Source: Labia minor (lineage: Eukaryota; Arthropoda; Insecta; Dermaptera; Spongiphoridae). Taken from it: a DNA stretch of 64,000 nt. The first letter of the stretch is position 1. Every line of letters starts with the position of its first letter. Below the pieces are notes generated by a model. That model saw only the letters and a list, made by a program, of their open reading frames with translations, was not told the origin of the DNA and made no database searches. The translations under genes were made by a program, and so were the position numbers. Positions 9,588 through 19,471 of this stretch are shown here, piece after piece. Location: NCBI GenBank assembly GCA_963082975.1, contig OY720344.1, forward strand, positions 3,893,580 through 3,957,579. Reading direction: 5' to 3'.

Positions 9588-9810
9588 TGATGAGTCTCTC
9601 TTTCTCTCTCACTCAAGCCATCTTTTTCTCCATCACCCCTTCCCGTTCCACAATCTACCCTCCATTTCCTATTTCTTCTCGTAGCGACCCTCCTTCACTG
9701 CTATCAACCAAGTCTGCCAGCTCCGCCCTTCCTATGCCCTTCTTATCCCTCCAACCCACTCAACTCCACTCCACCGTTCCCATTTACTTCTTACTTCACC
9801 CAACATCCAT
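9372..9810. other. Non-repeat island, CT-rich, with (GTC)n
   Basis: The base composition is richer than the surroundings. A (CTTT/CTCT)n tract runs from 9462 to 9512 and a (GTC/TCG)n run of about eleven units from 9554 to 9588. Open frames here exist on both strands and several registers because the sequence is low complexity, so no gene is called. It is a candidate regulatory region. Confidence 0.4.
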
Positions 9811-9820
9811 TTACTTGAAC

Positions 9821-9893
9821 TAAAAAAAAAAAGAAAAAGAAAAAAAAAATAAAGAAAAAAAAAAAAGAAAAAAAATAAAGAAGAAAAAAAAGT
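9821..9893. repeat. A-rich tract
   Basis: Seventy bases of AAAAAG/AAAAAT runs. Confidence 0.8.
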
Positions 9894-10297
9894 ATGGTAG
9901 AGGGATGGTGAGTTAGCAAGGCAAGTCGTCCCAGGATCTCCGTTACCTCGATTTAAATTTATTTTGACATTGAACATCAAGTTGGCAATCCTTGGGAGAT
10001 GAAAGAAAAACGAAAGAAAAAGACTCCCCTTTCCTCTTCTCAACCCACGCATCATTCACACTAATCAACAAATCAACGAAGAACAAACAACCGATTGCAT
10101 GAAATGAAATGTAACAACATTCAACCTCCAACACAGAAAAAGTGTTTCATTAAAAACATTAAAATAGCATTAAACATGAATCCACATTAAAAATGTGTGA
10201 CAAGATTAATATTAATATTATAATATTAAATTAAGAGTAATAAAAAATTATGATATTATTTAAGTTTTATGAAAATTCAACATAAACAAATTTTAAA
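9894..10297. other. Unique spacer of moderate composition
   Basis: 9900-10140 is non-repetitive and less AT-rich (GGCAAGTCGTCCCAGGATCT at about 9919). It could be conserved noncoding DNA; no reading frame is convincing. 10140-10297 is AT-rich. Confidence 0.3.
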
Positions 10298-10398
10298 TAC
10301 GATGTACGTCCAGAAAGTAAGTTCCGTTTGGTAATATAATTAAATTATGTACAGATACAGAAAAGTTATTTATTGAACAAAATTCTACAACTCTTAAA

Positions 10399-10596
10399 CT
10401 ACTTTTCCAGATAACTGCCGGCGTGTGTCATAACGTGGCACAAGTTTTTGAATACCTTCTTCATAGAAATTTGCCGCCTGTGTCTTCCATTGGAAACAGT
10501 TTCTTTCAGCTCGTCGTCATCGTTGAAGTGTTGACCGCCAAGGAAAGACCTGAGATGTAAGAATAGCTGAAATTGTTTTTCTTCACGACCACACAC
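10399..10596 (-). pseudogene. Mariner transposase C-terminal fragment (left arm)
   Basis: The peptide includes FLGGQHFNDDDELKETVSN and KKVFKN..GSYLEK, matching the C-terminal end of mariner-type transposases. An insertion (GRHRRQI region) separates the two blocks. The catalytic motif is absent in this arm. Confidence 0.75.
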
Positions 10597-10603
10597 TGCA
10601 AAT

Positions 10604-10840
10604 GTGACGAAAAACCTCCTACAAGGATTTGGCTGGAGCGTGTTTAACCATCCTCCGTACAGCCCTGATCTCGCTCCTAGCGATTTTCATCTGTTCTTAC
10701 ATCTTTCTTACATGTCTTTCCTTGGCGGTCAACACTTCAACGATGACGACGAGCTGAAAGAAACTGTTTCCAACTCTATGAAGAAGGTATTCAAAAATGA
10801 CAAACGCCTGCAAAATTTCGGCAGTTATCTGGAAAAGTAG
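10604..10840 (+). pseudogene. Mariner transposase C-terminal fragment (right arm) with last catalytic Asp
   Basis: HPPYSPDLAPSDFHLF is the third DD34D motif of mariner, followed by FLGGQHFNDDDELKE as in the left arm. The N-terminal two thirds, including the DNA-binding domains and the first two catalytic residues, are missing. Confidence 0.85.
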
Positions 10841-11018
10841 TTTAAGAGTTGTAGAATTTTGTGCAATAAATAACTTTTCTGTATCTGTACATAATTTAAT
10901 TATATTACCAAACGGAACTTACTTTCTGGACGTACCTCGTATTTAAAATTTTTTCTAATGTAATAAAATGTTTTTAGCAAACAAATCTGTCAATAGTGTA
11001 TTTGATTAAACCTACCAT

Positions 11019-11020
<2 letters not shown>

Positions 11021-11061
<41 letters not shown>
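11021..11061. repeat. (TA)n microsatellite
   Basis: About 20 TA units lie directly before the T-family repeat. The copy at 19001 is preceded by a (TA)n tract as well. Confidence 0.9.
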
Positions 11062-11064
<3 letters not shown>

Positions 11065-11473
11065 AATGATTTTTTTGTATATGGGTGGATTTGGCAGGGG
11101 AAAATTTAAGAAAAAGAAGGGTTAGTCTCCTATGTGTAATGGAAAAGGGAGGACTTTGAATCGGCGTGAACTGACCTGGAGATCTGGACTACAAAAAATA
11201 GAAAAAATATTAAATTTATCATTAAGAATAAAATTTATAATAAGATTTATTATATTTAATGTTTATATATAAATTTTTAAAACCTTTAAAGATTTAAATG
11301 TAAAGATTTTGAATTATAAAATTATATACAGTAATTTTTTTGATATTTTTAATAAAAAAATATAGAAAGACGTTAAAATTATAAAGAAACCAATATTTGT
11401 TGGTAAACAATTTTTATAATTCTTGGATTATAAAAATACAAAAAAAACAGTCCTTCTTGGAAAACAATAATCT
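11062..11473 (+). mobile_element. T-family repeat (LTR-like), left part of copy T1
   Basis: It begins TGTAATGATTTTTTTG and contains TCTCCTATGTGTAATGGAAA and GGCGTGAACTGACCTGGAGA, which recur at 19001 and 54944. The family starts TGTAA and its long copies end (T)TACA, as LTRs do. This copy is interrupted after GGAAAACAATAAT at 11473; its right part resumes at about 13399. Confidence 0.55.
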
Positions 11474-13398
11474 ATGCGCACGGCAGTTGCGCCGGCCAAG
11501 TTGCAGCAAGCCGCGCGCATGCCGTAAGTATATTTACGTCAATGGTTTGGAGTCACTTTTGACCCCCCTGTATCTCAGTGCCTATTGCAAGTACAGAGAT
11601 AAAATTTTATCTACGTAGTCATATACTTCATATACTAGAACTAAAGCAGTATGCCAAATTTCATAGTTATAGCTTCAGTAGATCCTGAAATAGGACCCTG
11701 TGAAAATTGCTTATTTTGGCACTGATTCACTGATTGGTCAACAAAATTATTAAGGTATTTCCAATTGTCCTAGCGCTATGAAATTTGGCATACAGGTCGT
11801 GTGTTATATGTAGGTTAACAAAAAATTAAGAAATTTAAGAAATCGGTCAAGCTTGAGTTGTTATAATCGAATATCAATGCGATTTTAACGAATTCAAGGA
11901 TTTTAACGCGTGGCGCTATCTAGGGTTAGAATGAAAAAACAACGAACAAAAGCTGTTCTAGAGTGAAAAATCTTAACCGAGTCCATTTAAAAATCAGTTA
12001 GTCACAAAATGATGAGATTTCGTATTTAACACTTTTATACTATTTTAATAGACATAATCTCATTATGATTGCAATCGGATATAGGGAAAGGGTAGTTTAC
12101 ATGAAGGGCAGTTTTTAATTTTTCGCATAAATTTAAAATTAATTGAAAAGTTTTGAAATTTTATATTTACGATTGTTTCAACATCTATATGTATAAATAA
12201 AAAATCAGTATACTAAAAATATATCCTAATCACACGCAAAAGTAGTATAAGAAAGTCATGTGTTGCACACATCAGATATTTATTTAGTAGAAATCAACAT
12301 GTGATTATTTTATAAAAATTAAAGTGATTGGTAATGAAAAAAAAAATTTTAAAGAAGAAAAATTGGTTTTTAAAATGATGCTTAAAATAAAATTTAGAGA
12401 ACCGATTAATTTAAAGAATTTTATTTCCATAAAAGAACATTTAATTTAATTTATGTTTGTTATTTGACTATTAAGTATTATCATTATTATCGTTATGAAA
12501 TTTATTTAGATTTTTTAATACAAAGTTGATTTATTTCATATTTTAAAATAATTGATAGTGATGCGATAATTTTGCACAGCAGTTTATATATAATATAAGC
12601 GTGAATATAGTAGGAATTAAAAATCTTATTACTATTTATTATATAGTCGTAGACGTAGACCCACAAAGATAGATCTTTCAATTTTTAAAGATATCACTAT
12701 TAAATATAACTTAACAGTTTCTATATAATTTTCAATGAATTAATTAATAGTTCTAATTATTTATTATTCAATACAAGTTGGAAATTCAGAACTATAAAAT
12801 AAAAGAACAAATAAAATTATTATATTTAATATATAAACAAATATAATTTTAATTTAAACAAATTTGCAATTTTTTTAAACACAAAATTACTTCAAAGGCT
12901 AAGAATGGACGCGGGCGTGGCACAAAAAGGAAAAAATAGGTAAGCTTTCTTCAAAAAAAGTATTGAAATCTAATCAAAAACATACCTATTAAAAAGGGGG
13001 CCAAGTTCCCCTAAGGGCTCAAATCCATCCCAATGCCAAGTTTAGATGCACTTTAAAATCAATCTTAATCATTTTCATCAACAGCCTGATTCACTGGTAA
13101 ACAATCATTTGGCATTCCCAAGAATCGCCACCACACCCAGTCCTCCGCCTCCTGCATCCAGGCACGCCACTTTATTCGCGTCAACGGTCCATCTGGCCGA
13201 AATTCACATTACCATACACCCAACTAAAAATATGGTGTAGTTGTTAAAATACGTAGGTACTTGGTTTAAAATATCTAAAATTATAATACTTAGAAATTTG
13301 AACTTGGCAGGTTAATTTATTCATAGAAATAATAAATATAATTATACAAATAATCTAATGTTATGTACAGCACGAAAACCTTTGATTAGATCCTTTTT
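11474..13398. other. 1.9-kb insertion splitting the T repeat; unclassified
   Basis: The segment is absent from T copies 2 and 3. 11480-11930 is of mixed composition and holds two facing copies of ATGAAATTTGGCATAC (11650-11665 inverted, 11789-11804 direct), a motif also seen in other repeats here. 11930-12890 is AT-rich with nothing recognised. 12896-13245 is less AT-rich; a short frame ending in KNGRGRGTKRKK-stop at about 12903-12941 is followed at once by GTAAGC. No transposase or RT motif was found, and the boundaries show no clear target duplication. Confidence 0.4.
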
Positions 13399-13566
13399 AA
13401 TAATATGTAGCCGGTCCTTTCGTAGAAGATACTCCGTGGACGACCGAGTGTAGTGGTGGTCTTTTTTCTCTTCCAGAAAAGTCCGTCTTCTCTAGACGGT
13501 AGACCACGAATGAATGCTCTTGTTTGACTTTTCAACAACTCGTCTCTTCAGGGGAAACGTCTTACA
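13399..13566 (+). mobile_element. T-family repeat, right part of copy T1
   Basis: GTAGCCGGTCCTTTCGTAG, GTGGACGACCGAGTGTAGTG and CTCTTCCAGAAAAGTCCGTC match copy T3. It ends AACGTCTTACA, an LTR-like terminus complementary to the TGTAA start. Confidence 0.55.
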
Positions 13567-13865
13567 ATAATCTCTTCCAAGGAAAATAAATGTATATTTA
13601 AAAAAAATAAATTTTATTTTTAACGGATTAATGATGTTTTTGGAATCTTATCTTATTATGCTAGCTAAAATTGTATATATCTATATATCTATATATATTT
13701 CTATATTTCTATATATATTGGTTCTCAAAAATCGCTCTAACGATTTTTTTCAAATTCACACTAGATATAGTATTTATAAAGAAAAATTGAGTTTTATTGA
13801 TCACATCTCTTGAAACTTACAGCTTCATTATTAATTTCTTAATTAAAAATTATATATGGGTGTGA
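13567..13865. other. AT-rich spacer with (TATC/TA)n
   Basis: A tract of TATATCTATA-type repeats lies at 13674-13722. Nothing else was seen. Confidence 0.4.
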
Positions 13866-14400
13866 CGTCATTTGGAATTTTACTCCCGCCTTTTTTAAAA
13901 GATATTGTATTAATATTTTTTTTATATTTAAAATATTTTAAAATTTATTATTTAATTTCGAAATAAAATTAAAAATATTTATTTTTAATAAAATATATAT
14001 TAATCTCTCTCAAAAAAAACAAAAACAAAAGCAAAAAACATAATTTGGAATTTTACTCCCGCCTTTTTTTAAAGGATATTGTATTAATATTTTTTTTATA
14101 TTTAAAATATTTTAAAATAAAATAAATTTCGAAATAAAATTAAAAATATTTATTTTGAATAAAATATATATATATATTTATTAATCTCTCTCAAAAAAAA
14201 CAAAAACAAAAACAAAAAAACATAATTTGGAATTTTACTCCCGCCTTTTTTTAAAGGATATTGTATTAATATTTTTTTTTATATGACATTCATATTGAAA
14301 TTTGACTCCCGCCTTTTTTTAAAAGAAAAATATTTTAAAATTGTTTATTTAATTTCGAAATAAAATTAAAAATATATATTTTAATAATATTTTATAATTA
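13866..14400. repeat. Tandem repeat, unit about 180 bp
   Basis: GGAATTTTACTCCCGCCTTT recurs at about 13874, 14046 and 14227, with a variant at 14299. Each is followed by a T-run, ATTTCGAAATAAAATTAAAA and a CTCTC(A)n(CAAAAA)n segment. The first two units are nearly identical; the later ones are shortened. Confidence 0.85.
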
Positions 14401-14476
14401 TAAATTACGATATATATTTATCATTCTTCCAATAAAAAAAAATATTCATGCACTTAGAAACATACCTAATAATACA

Positions 14477-14646
14477 TTTTAATCAGATTGATGCAATGAT
14501 GCAACATTTAATAATTGTAATAAATAATTAAAGAATTGTATATCAGCTCGGTGTCCCAAGTATTAATATTACCAGCCAAACCCAATATAATAATGAATTA
14601 TTTTTTTTTAACTTAATTACCTAGCCGAGGCTCGGGGTCCCGGTGT
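14477..14646 (+). repeat. V repeat, copy 1 (hairpin-ended)
   Basis: The core is AGCTCGGTGTCCCAAGTATT, then ATTACCAGCCAAACCCAAT, ending in a GC-rich hairpin AGCCGAGGCT followed by CGGGGTCCCGG. Copy 3 inside the hAT element at 50256 shares both this core and about 75 bases of upstream sequence, which shows that the unit is at least 170 bp. Confidence 0.7.
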
Positions 14647-14790
14647 GATCTTAATATATTGTCAGAATTAGATAAATAATGTAGAGAGAAAAATTATTTA
14701 AAAATAGATATTTATTTAAATGAAATAAAATTATTTAATTTACAGAATGAAAATGTCTATAATAATGTCTAAACATTTTTTCGAGCGACA

Positions 14791-14887
14791 GCTCGGTATC
14801 TCAGGTATTAATATTACCAGCCAAACCCAATAATAATGAATCATTTTTTTTAACTTAAGTACCGAGCCGAGGCTCGGGGTCCCGGTA
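14791..14887 (+). repeat. V repeat, copy 2 (short)
   Basis: Same core as copy 1 (GCTCGGTATCTCAGGTATTA to CTCGGGGTCCCGGTAC) but without the upstream part. Confidence 0.75.
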
Positions 14888-14969
14888 CTCTTTATTTATA
14901 TGAGATAATAAATAAATAAAAGAAATTAAAATTAATAATAATGAAAGAGATATGAATAACTATATTTAT

Positions 14970-15165
14970 CTACTTATCTATCTATATGTAGATGGATTGA
15001 TAGATAGATAGATAGGGAGAGAGGGAGAGAGAGAGAGTGCAGATCTGTATGCAATTTCATCATTTCTAGCAAGTTGCTCGATATAACGTTCAATGTGACA
15101 TGCATATTTAATAAGAGGTTGAAATGATGGCTTGAGGGTAGAGTAGAATATTTTTTTATCGATAG

Positions 15166-15209
<44 letters not shown>

Positions 15210-15210
15210 T
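14970..15210. repeat. (GATA)n, (GA)n and (TA)n microsatellites
   Basis: TATC/GATA repeats at 14970-15014 run into GGGAGAGAGG repeats to about 15036. (AT)n at 15166-15190 passes directly into (AG)n to 15209. Confidence 0.85.
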
Positions 15211-15500
15211 GAACTAGTATGTGCTACATCAGCCAGTCATTGAGGGGGGGGGGGAGGTGGAGTGGTTTGGTTGGCCTCTCGCTCCATCGCTTTCGGCTTT
15301 TTTCGGGATGAGGTCCAATTGGAGTGCGCTCCGAATAACACATGGATGGACCCAAATGAATATGGCCCTCTTCTCTCTCGGGCCCTTCGATGAAATTACA
15401 ATCCAATCCCAACCAGGCACACACATACTATCACCCCAACATCACCATACATACACCTTCATCTACCCACACTCCAACTCTCCACATTCACATTTATACT
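15211..15500. other. Non-repeat island of richer composition
   Basis: The G-run at 15243-15253 and the region GATGAGGTCCAATTGGAGTG to TCCAATCCCAACCAGGCACA look unique. Frames overlap on both strands and none has a recognisable motif, so no gene is called. It is adjacent to a (GA)n tract, as are several other islands here. Confidence 0.35.
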
Positions 15501-15609
15501 AAAAGAATCAATTATAAAAAAAAAAAGAAAAAAATAAATAATTATATTCTTAATCATATAATAGGATTACATTATTCATCTCTAATTTGACACCTACATC
15601 CATAGAATG

Positions 15610-15995
15610 CAGCGTTTTCCAACCTGTGGGGCGCGCCCTCCCTGGGGGGCGCGAGACTATTGTAAGTGGGGCCGCGAATATATTAGAACCAATTTCAAGT
15701 GCCCGCGAAGGCAATTCAATTTTGAAAATTTTCGATTTTTTTTCAATTTTTTTCAATATGGTTCTGAAAAAAAAGGTAAGATGATTTGGTGGCCTATCTT
15801 CTGAACATTTTCGATTGCTTCGATTTTGGGATGCTCTAAAACATTGGCCCATCCCTGTTGTTATATTATTACAGAAATGTGTCCAACTATTGAAAAAGGA
15901 AATTAGATTATTACAAAAGTTAAGTTACAAAAGTTAAGCAATAATTTTATTTTTAAAAAAAGGGGGCGCCGGTACAGAAAGGTTGGAAACTACTG
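15610..15995. mobile_element. hAT MITE, family U
   Basis: The left end CAGCGTTTTCCAACCTGTGG continues GGCGCGCCC..GGGGGGCGCG. The right end read inward is CAGTAGTTTCCAACCTTTCT with GGCGCCCCC. These are hAT-type termini. The flanking octamers (ATAGAATG and TAATGTAT) do not match, so either the ends are worn or this is a hybrid. No transposase lies inside the 386 bp. A terminal fragment recurs at 57226-57262. Confidence 0.65.
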
Positions 15996-16264
15996 TAATG
16001 TATAATATAAAATAATAATAAAAATACATATCGTATAAAAATACAAATTACCTACAAATATCATTTTCAAATGAAAAAGTTATTTTAGGATAATTTTTAG
16101 ATATGATGTGTGGTGATGGGGGAATAAAAAACAACCCATTCATTCATTCATTGTTTTTTTTTCTTCAAATGTTCAGATCAATTAACAAATTTGGCTGGTG
16201 TATCGAGACAAACAAGTAACCAAAAGTAAGCTCATCCAATAATAAAAGTAATTCTATGATTACT
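15996..16264. other. AT-rich spacer
   Basis: A CATT repeat lies at 16137-16153. Nothing else was seen. Confidence 0.35.
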
Positions 16265-16272
16265 AAGTAATC

Positions 16273-16579
16273 CAGCGGTCGGGGAACCGGGGCAAATTAC
16301 TCCAAATGGGGTAAAAATTAAACTTTTGAGGGGTAAAAAGTATATATTTTTAATTTGCTATTTTATAAACCTTTTAGTATTTTTACAAATTAAATTTTTA
16401 GTTATTGTTTTCTTTTCAAAATTATCATGGTGGGGGGGGAGGGGGGTGATTACGGGAGAGATGCTAAAAACAGGCGACTTTGTTTGTTTGTTTGTTTTTG
16501 CTCTTCACCATGGGGTAATATCAACTTACACAAAAATATTTTAGGGTACATAATGATTAAAAAAGTTCCCCGACCGCTG
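16273..16579. mobile_element. hAT MITE, family W, complete
   Basis: Perfect 15-bp inverted ends CAGCGGTCGGGGAAC and an exact 8-bp duplication AAGTAATC (16265-16272 and 16580-16587). The interior is 307 bp with a G-run at 16432-16447 and a (GTTT)n tract, and has no coding capacity. Confidence 0.9.
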
Positions 16580-16587
16580 AAGTAATC

Positions 16588-16890
16588 GGTATGATGAAGG
16601 TTTTCTTCAAATGAAAACAAAAGGATCATCGATTATGAAACAAATTCCTCCAATATGTTAAAAAAACTGACAAATTTTTTTTTCAAGTCTATATTTGTTA
16701 TGTACATTATTTATTTTTTTTTTTAGATAGTATATTATTTTCTAATTCTAGTTTCTCTTCAAAATTTAAAAAAACAAATAATAAAAAAAATATTATATGG
16801 GATTTTTTAAAAATTCCCAAAAAAGACCACAACATTATTTATTTCATTTATATATTAATTTAATTTAATTTATTTATTTATTCTATATCA
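16588..16890. other. AT-rich spacer
   Basis: Poly-A and poly-T runs only. Confidence 0.4.
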
Positions 16891-17523
16891 AATAAGTTGA
16901 CCTGTGGTCAGGTCCGAACCGACCGACGGTTTGAAATAAATTAATTTCCAGCTACAGAAACAATTTCAAATAATTTTAATATATCTATTAATGTAATAAA
17001 AAACAGATGTGGATACATAAATAATAAATATAAACATTTTTAATTTTATTTTATTTATAATATATATGCAAGACCAGGCTGTGACGTCATGAATGGCTGG
17101 ATGACGTCATATAATTTTAAATCAAGAAAAAACTAATAAATATGATTTTTTTCGAGGATAAAACCAATACAAAGTGCATGATTCGTGGTGATATATAAAA
17201 AAATCTCCTTTGGTGTGAAAATAACCCTTTCCTTCCTATCGTCGATCGCTAATACTACCACTTCCGGTTACCCGAATTGCACCAAAAGTTGATCAATTCA
17301 TCCCACTGATGCATTAAGTAAATATACCAAATTTCATCAAAATCGGTTGAGCCGTTCAGGCTGTACACATCTATACGGACGGACAGACGGACGGACAGAC
17401 ATCATGCTAAAAATACTTTTTTCTGTTTAGAAAATGCATGATTCGTGGAGATATGTAAAAATCTCCACATGTGAAATTTGGTGTGAAAACAATACCTCCC
17501 TTACTATCGTCGGTCGGTAAAAA
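16891..17523 (-). mobile_element. S-family repeat, copy S1 (Helentron-like), full length
   Basis: Read on the minus strand it starts TTTTTACCGACCGACGATAG and ends with CGTCGGTCGGT, the same motif inverted, followed by a terminal hairpin GACCTG-ACCA-CAGGTC and AACTTATT. Inside is a second copy of the left-end module (CGATCGACGATAGGAAGG through GAATCATGCA), separated from the first by a (GTCC/GTCT)n tract and TTTGATGAAATTTGGTATAT. The architecture resembles non-autonomous Helentrons. Confidence 0.72.
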
Positions 17524-17953
17524 TCATTGGGAATAATAATAATAATAATAATAATATTAGCTTTATTTTAATACCTGAAAAAAAATGAATAAAAATAAAC
17601 GTACTCAAAATATTATTATATTATTTATTAATTATCAATTTTAATTTTTGAATTGGCATTATAAAAATAAAATTTTAATTCCCAATATTATTTCTAAAAA
17701 ACTAATAAGACTAAAAAGACTAAAAGACTTGATACATGATAGTGATTAATATCATTTGGACTTATGGGCTGTCGATTGGATTGAAAACAAAATCGCTTTC
17801 ACTACCCACTACTTTTACTCCTCCCTCATAATATCTCTCTCTCTCTTATTTAATTACCCTACTAAATCCTTCCTCCAAAATTCCCCAAGTATAGTTTTCC
17901 AAATCTATTATTTTTATTTTTTTAAATTTATATGTTGTTTCTTGTTATGAATT
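17524..17953. other. AT-rich spacer with (AAT)n
   Basis: (AAT)n lies at 17535-17557 and a CTCTCT tract at 17836-17848. No gene was seen. Confidence 0.4.
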
Positions 17954-18066
17954 ATTTTTACCGATCGACGATAGGAAGGGAAGGTATTATTTTCAAATCA
18001 AATTTCACATGTAGAGATTTTTTTAGATCTCTCCACGAATCATGCATGCATTTTGTTAACAGGAAA
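17954..18066 (+). mobile_element. S-family 5' fragment, copy S3
   Basis: Only the first module (TTTTTACCGATCGACGATAG to GCATTTTGTTAACAGG) is present. It is cut off by the R2 repeat that starts six bases later. Confidence 0.75.
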
Positions 18067-18071
18067 ATAAG

Positions 18072-18533
18072 CTGGAGTGTCTCCACTCGATTATCTCGCA
18101 AATTTGAATTGTGGATTAATTTTAATATTATATTTAAATTAAATTTAATTAATTATAAATTAAAATAAATAAATAATATTTATTAAATCATCGCATGTTT
18201 GGCTCTTTGTTGATGGCACCACGTCACATGTTTGCGCGTGAGATTTCAAGTGTTAAAAAATTAATTCCGGTACTTTCAGCTATTCACTTAAGCTGAAATT
18301 CTATATATAGCAGTTTTATACAATTTTTAATCATGTGAAAAATTATCAAACATATATCTTTATTTTTACGGTCAGTTTAAAGGAAAAAAAATCAAAACGT
18401 TGTAGGTAATGACCCTCTTCCGGTTGAGCTACATTTCTCAAAAGTTGATAGAAAGCTACGAATTTGGAATAGTGCCCATGTACCAAATTTCATGATTCTA
18501 GCTCAAACCGTTTTTGCGTAATTTTGTCTACAT

Positions 18534-18572
<39 letters not shown>

Positions 18573-18695
18573 CAGAGCCATTTTTCTCAACCTTAGTGAA
18601 AATGATTCAGGAACCTTTAAAACGTATAAAAACATCAAAATCTCAACATCGAAAAATTTTCGTGATCGCAATACTACTTATCTCTGGCGAGATAT
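18072..18695 (+). mobile_element. R-family repeat, copy R2, full length
   Basis: It begins CTGGAGTGTCTCCACTCGAT and ends TATCTCTGGCGAGATA. It carries a long (CATA)n(CA)n tract at 18531-18573 and the AAACCGTTTTTGCG segment just before it. Confidence 0.75.
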
Positions 18696-18721
18696 AAAGC
18701 AAATAAAGCAGTATTATATAC

Positions 18722-18903
18722 CAGCGGTTGCCAAAGTGGTGGTCCGCGAGAAAATTCCTCTGGTCCGCAGAAAAATGTGGAATATACTTCCTCATCATGT
18801 TTAGTTATGTTTATTTCGTAAATTCAAAAATCCTATTAGTGGTCCGCTGGATTTCAATTATGAATTAACTGGTCCGTAAGGTCAAAAAGTTTGGCGACCG
18901 CTG
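18722..18903. mobile_element. hAT MITE, family X
   Basis: Ends CAGCGGTTGCCAAA and, inverted from the right, CAGCGGTCGCCAAA. GGTCCGC blocks are repeated inside, as in hAT-1. The flanking octamers are AT-only and not clearly duplicated. At 182 bp it is non-coding. Confidence 0.7.
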
Positions 18904-18974
18904 AATATAATATATATTTTATACATTCAAATACACATAATTTTATACAATGTCTCCTATCTACATATCTACAC

Positions 18975-19000
18975 ATATATATATATATATATATATATAT
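18975..19000. repeat. (TA)n microsatellite
   Basis: It lies immediately before the T-family repeat. Confidence 0.85.
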
Positions 19001-19471
19001 TGTAACGATTTTTTTGTAAAAGGGTGGATATCGAAGAGGGAAAATCTAAGAAAAAGAAGGGTTGGTCTCCTATGTGTAATGGAAAAGGGTGGACTTTGAA
19101 TCGGCGTGAACTGACCTGGAGATCTGGACTACAAAAAATAGAAAAAATATTAAATTTATCATTAAGAATAAAATTTATTATATTTCATGTTTAAATATAA
19201 ATTTTTAAAACCTTTAAAGATTTAAATGTAAAGATTTTAAATTATAAAATTATATACAGTAATTGTTTTATATTTTTTAACATAAAAAATATATATAAAG
19301 ACGTTTTAAAAAGTTATAAGTAAATTTGTAGGTAAACAATTTTGTCAATTCTTGAATTATAAAATAAATAAAACAATCCTTGTTGGAAAACAATATTTTT
19401 TGTTAATAATGTAGCCGGTCCTTACGTAGGAGATAGTCCGTGGACGACTGAGTGTAATGGTGGTCCTTTCC
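19001..19471 (+). mobile_element. T-family repeat, copy T2
   Basis: It starts TGTAACGATTTTTTTG and runs without interruption through the junction that is broken in T1 (GGAAAACAATATTTTTTGTT then AATGTAGCCGG), ending early at GGTGGTCCTTTCC. It shows the uninterrupted layout. Confidence 0.6.

Larger units (their letters stand above)
10300..10939. mobile_element. Foldback of two mariner 3' halves
   Basis: TA dinucleotides at 10298-10299 and 10940-10941 flank a head-to-head pair of the same mariner 3' region. Both ends read inward CGA(T/G)GTACGTCCAGAAAGTA, and the identity continues for about 130 bases to the transposase C-terminus. Both halves encode C-terminal mariner sequence, so this is a palindromic derivative that could move only with transposase supplied in trans. 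Confidence 0.8.

Noticed and set aside
9379..9823. Several overlapping ORFs on both strands
   Set aside because: They are produced by (GA)n/(CT)n and (GTC)n low-complexity sequence, with poly-Arg, poly-Thr and poly-Ser products in different registers.
14560..14575. TAATATTAC nonamer in V repeats as a geminivirus/CRESS-type rolling-circle origin
   Set aside because: The flanking stem is only four base pairs, the word is expected by chance several times in DNA this AT-rich, and no Rep gene is present.
14620..14646. V repeat hairpin as a Helitron 3' end
   Set aside because: No CTAG/CTRR end and no consistent A-T insertion point after the hairpin in any of the three copies.
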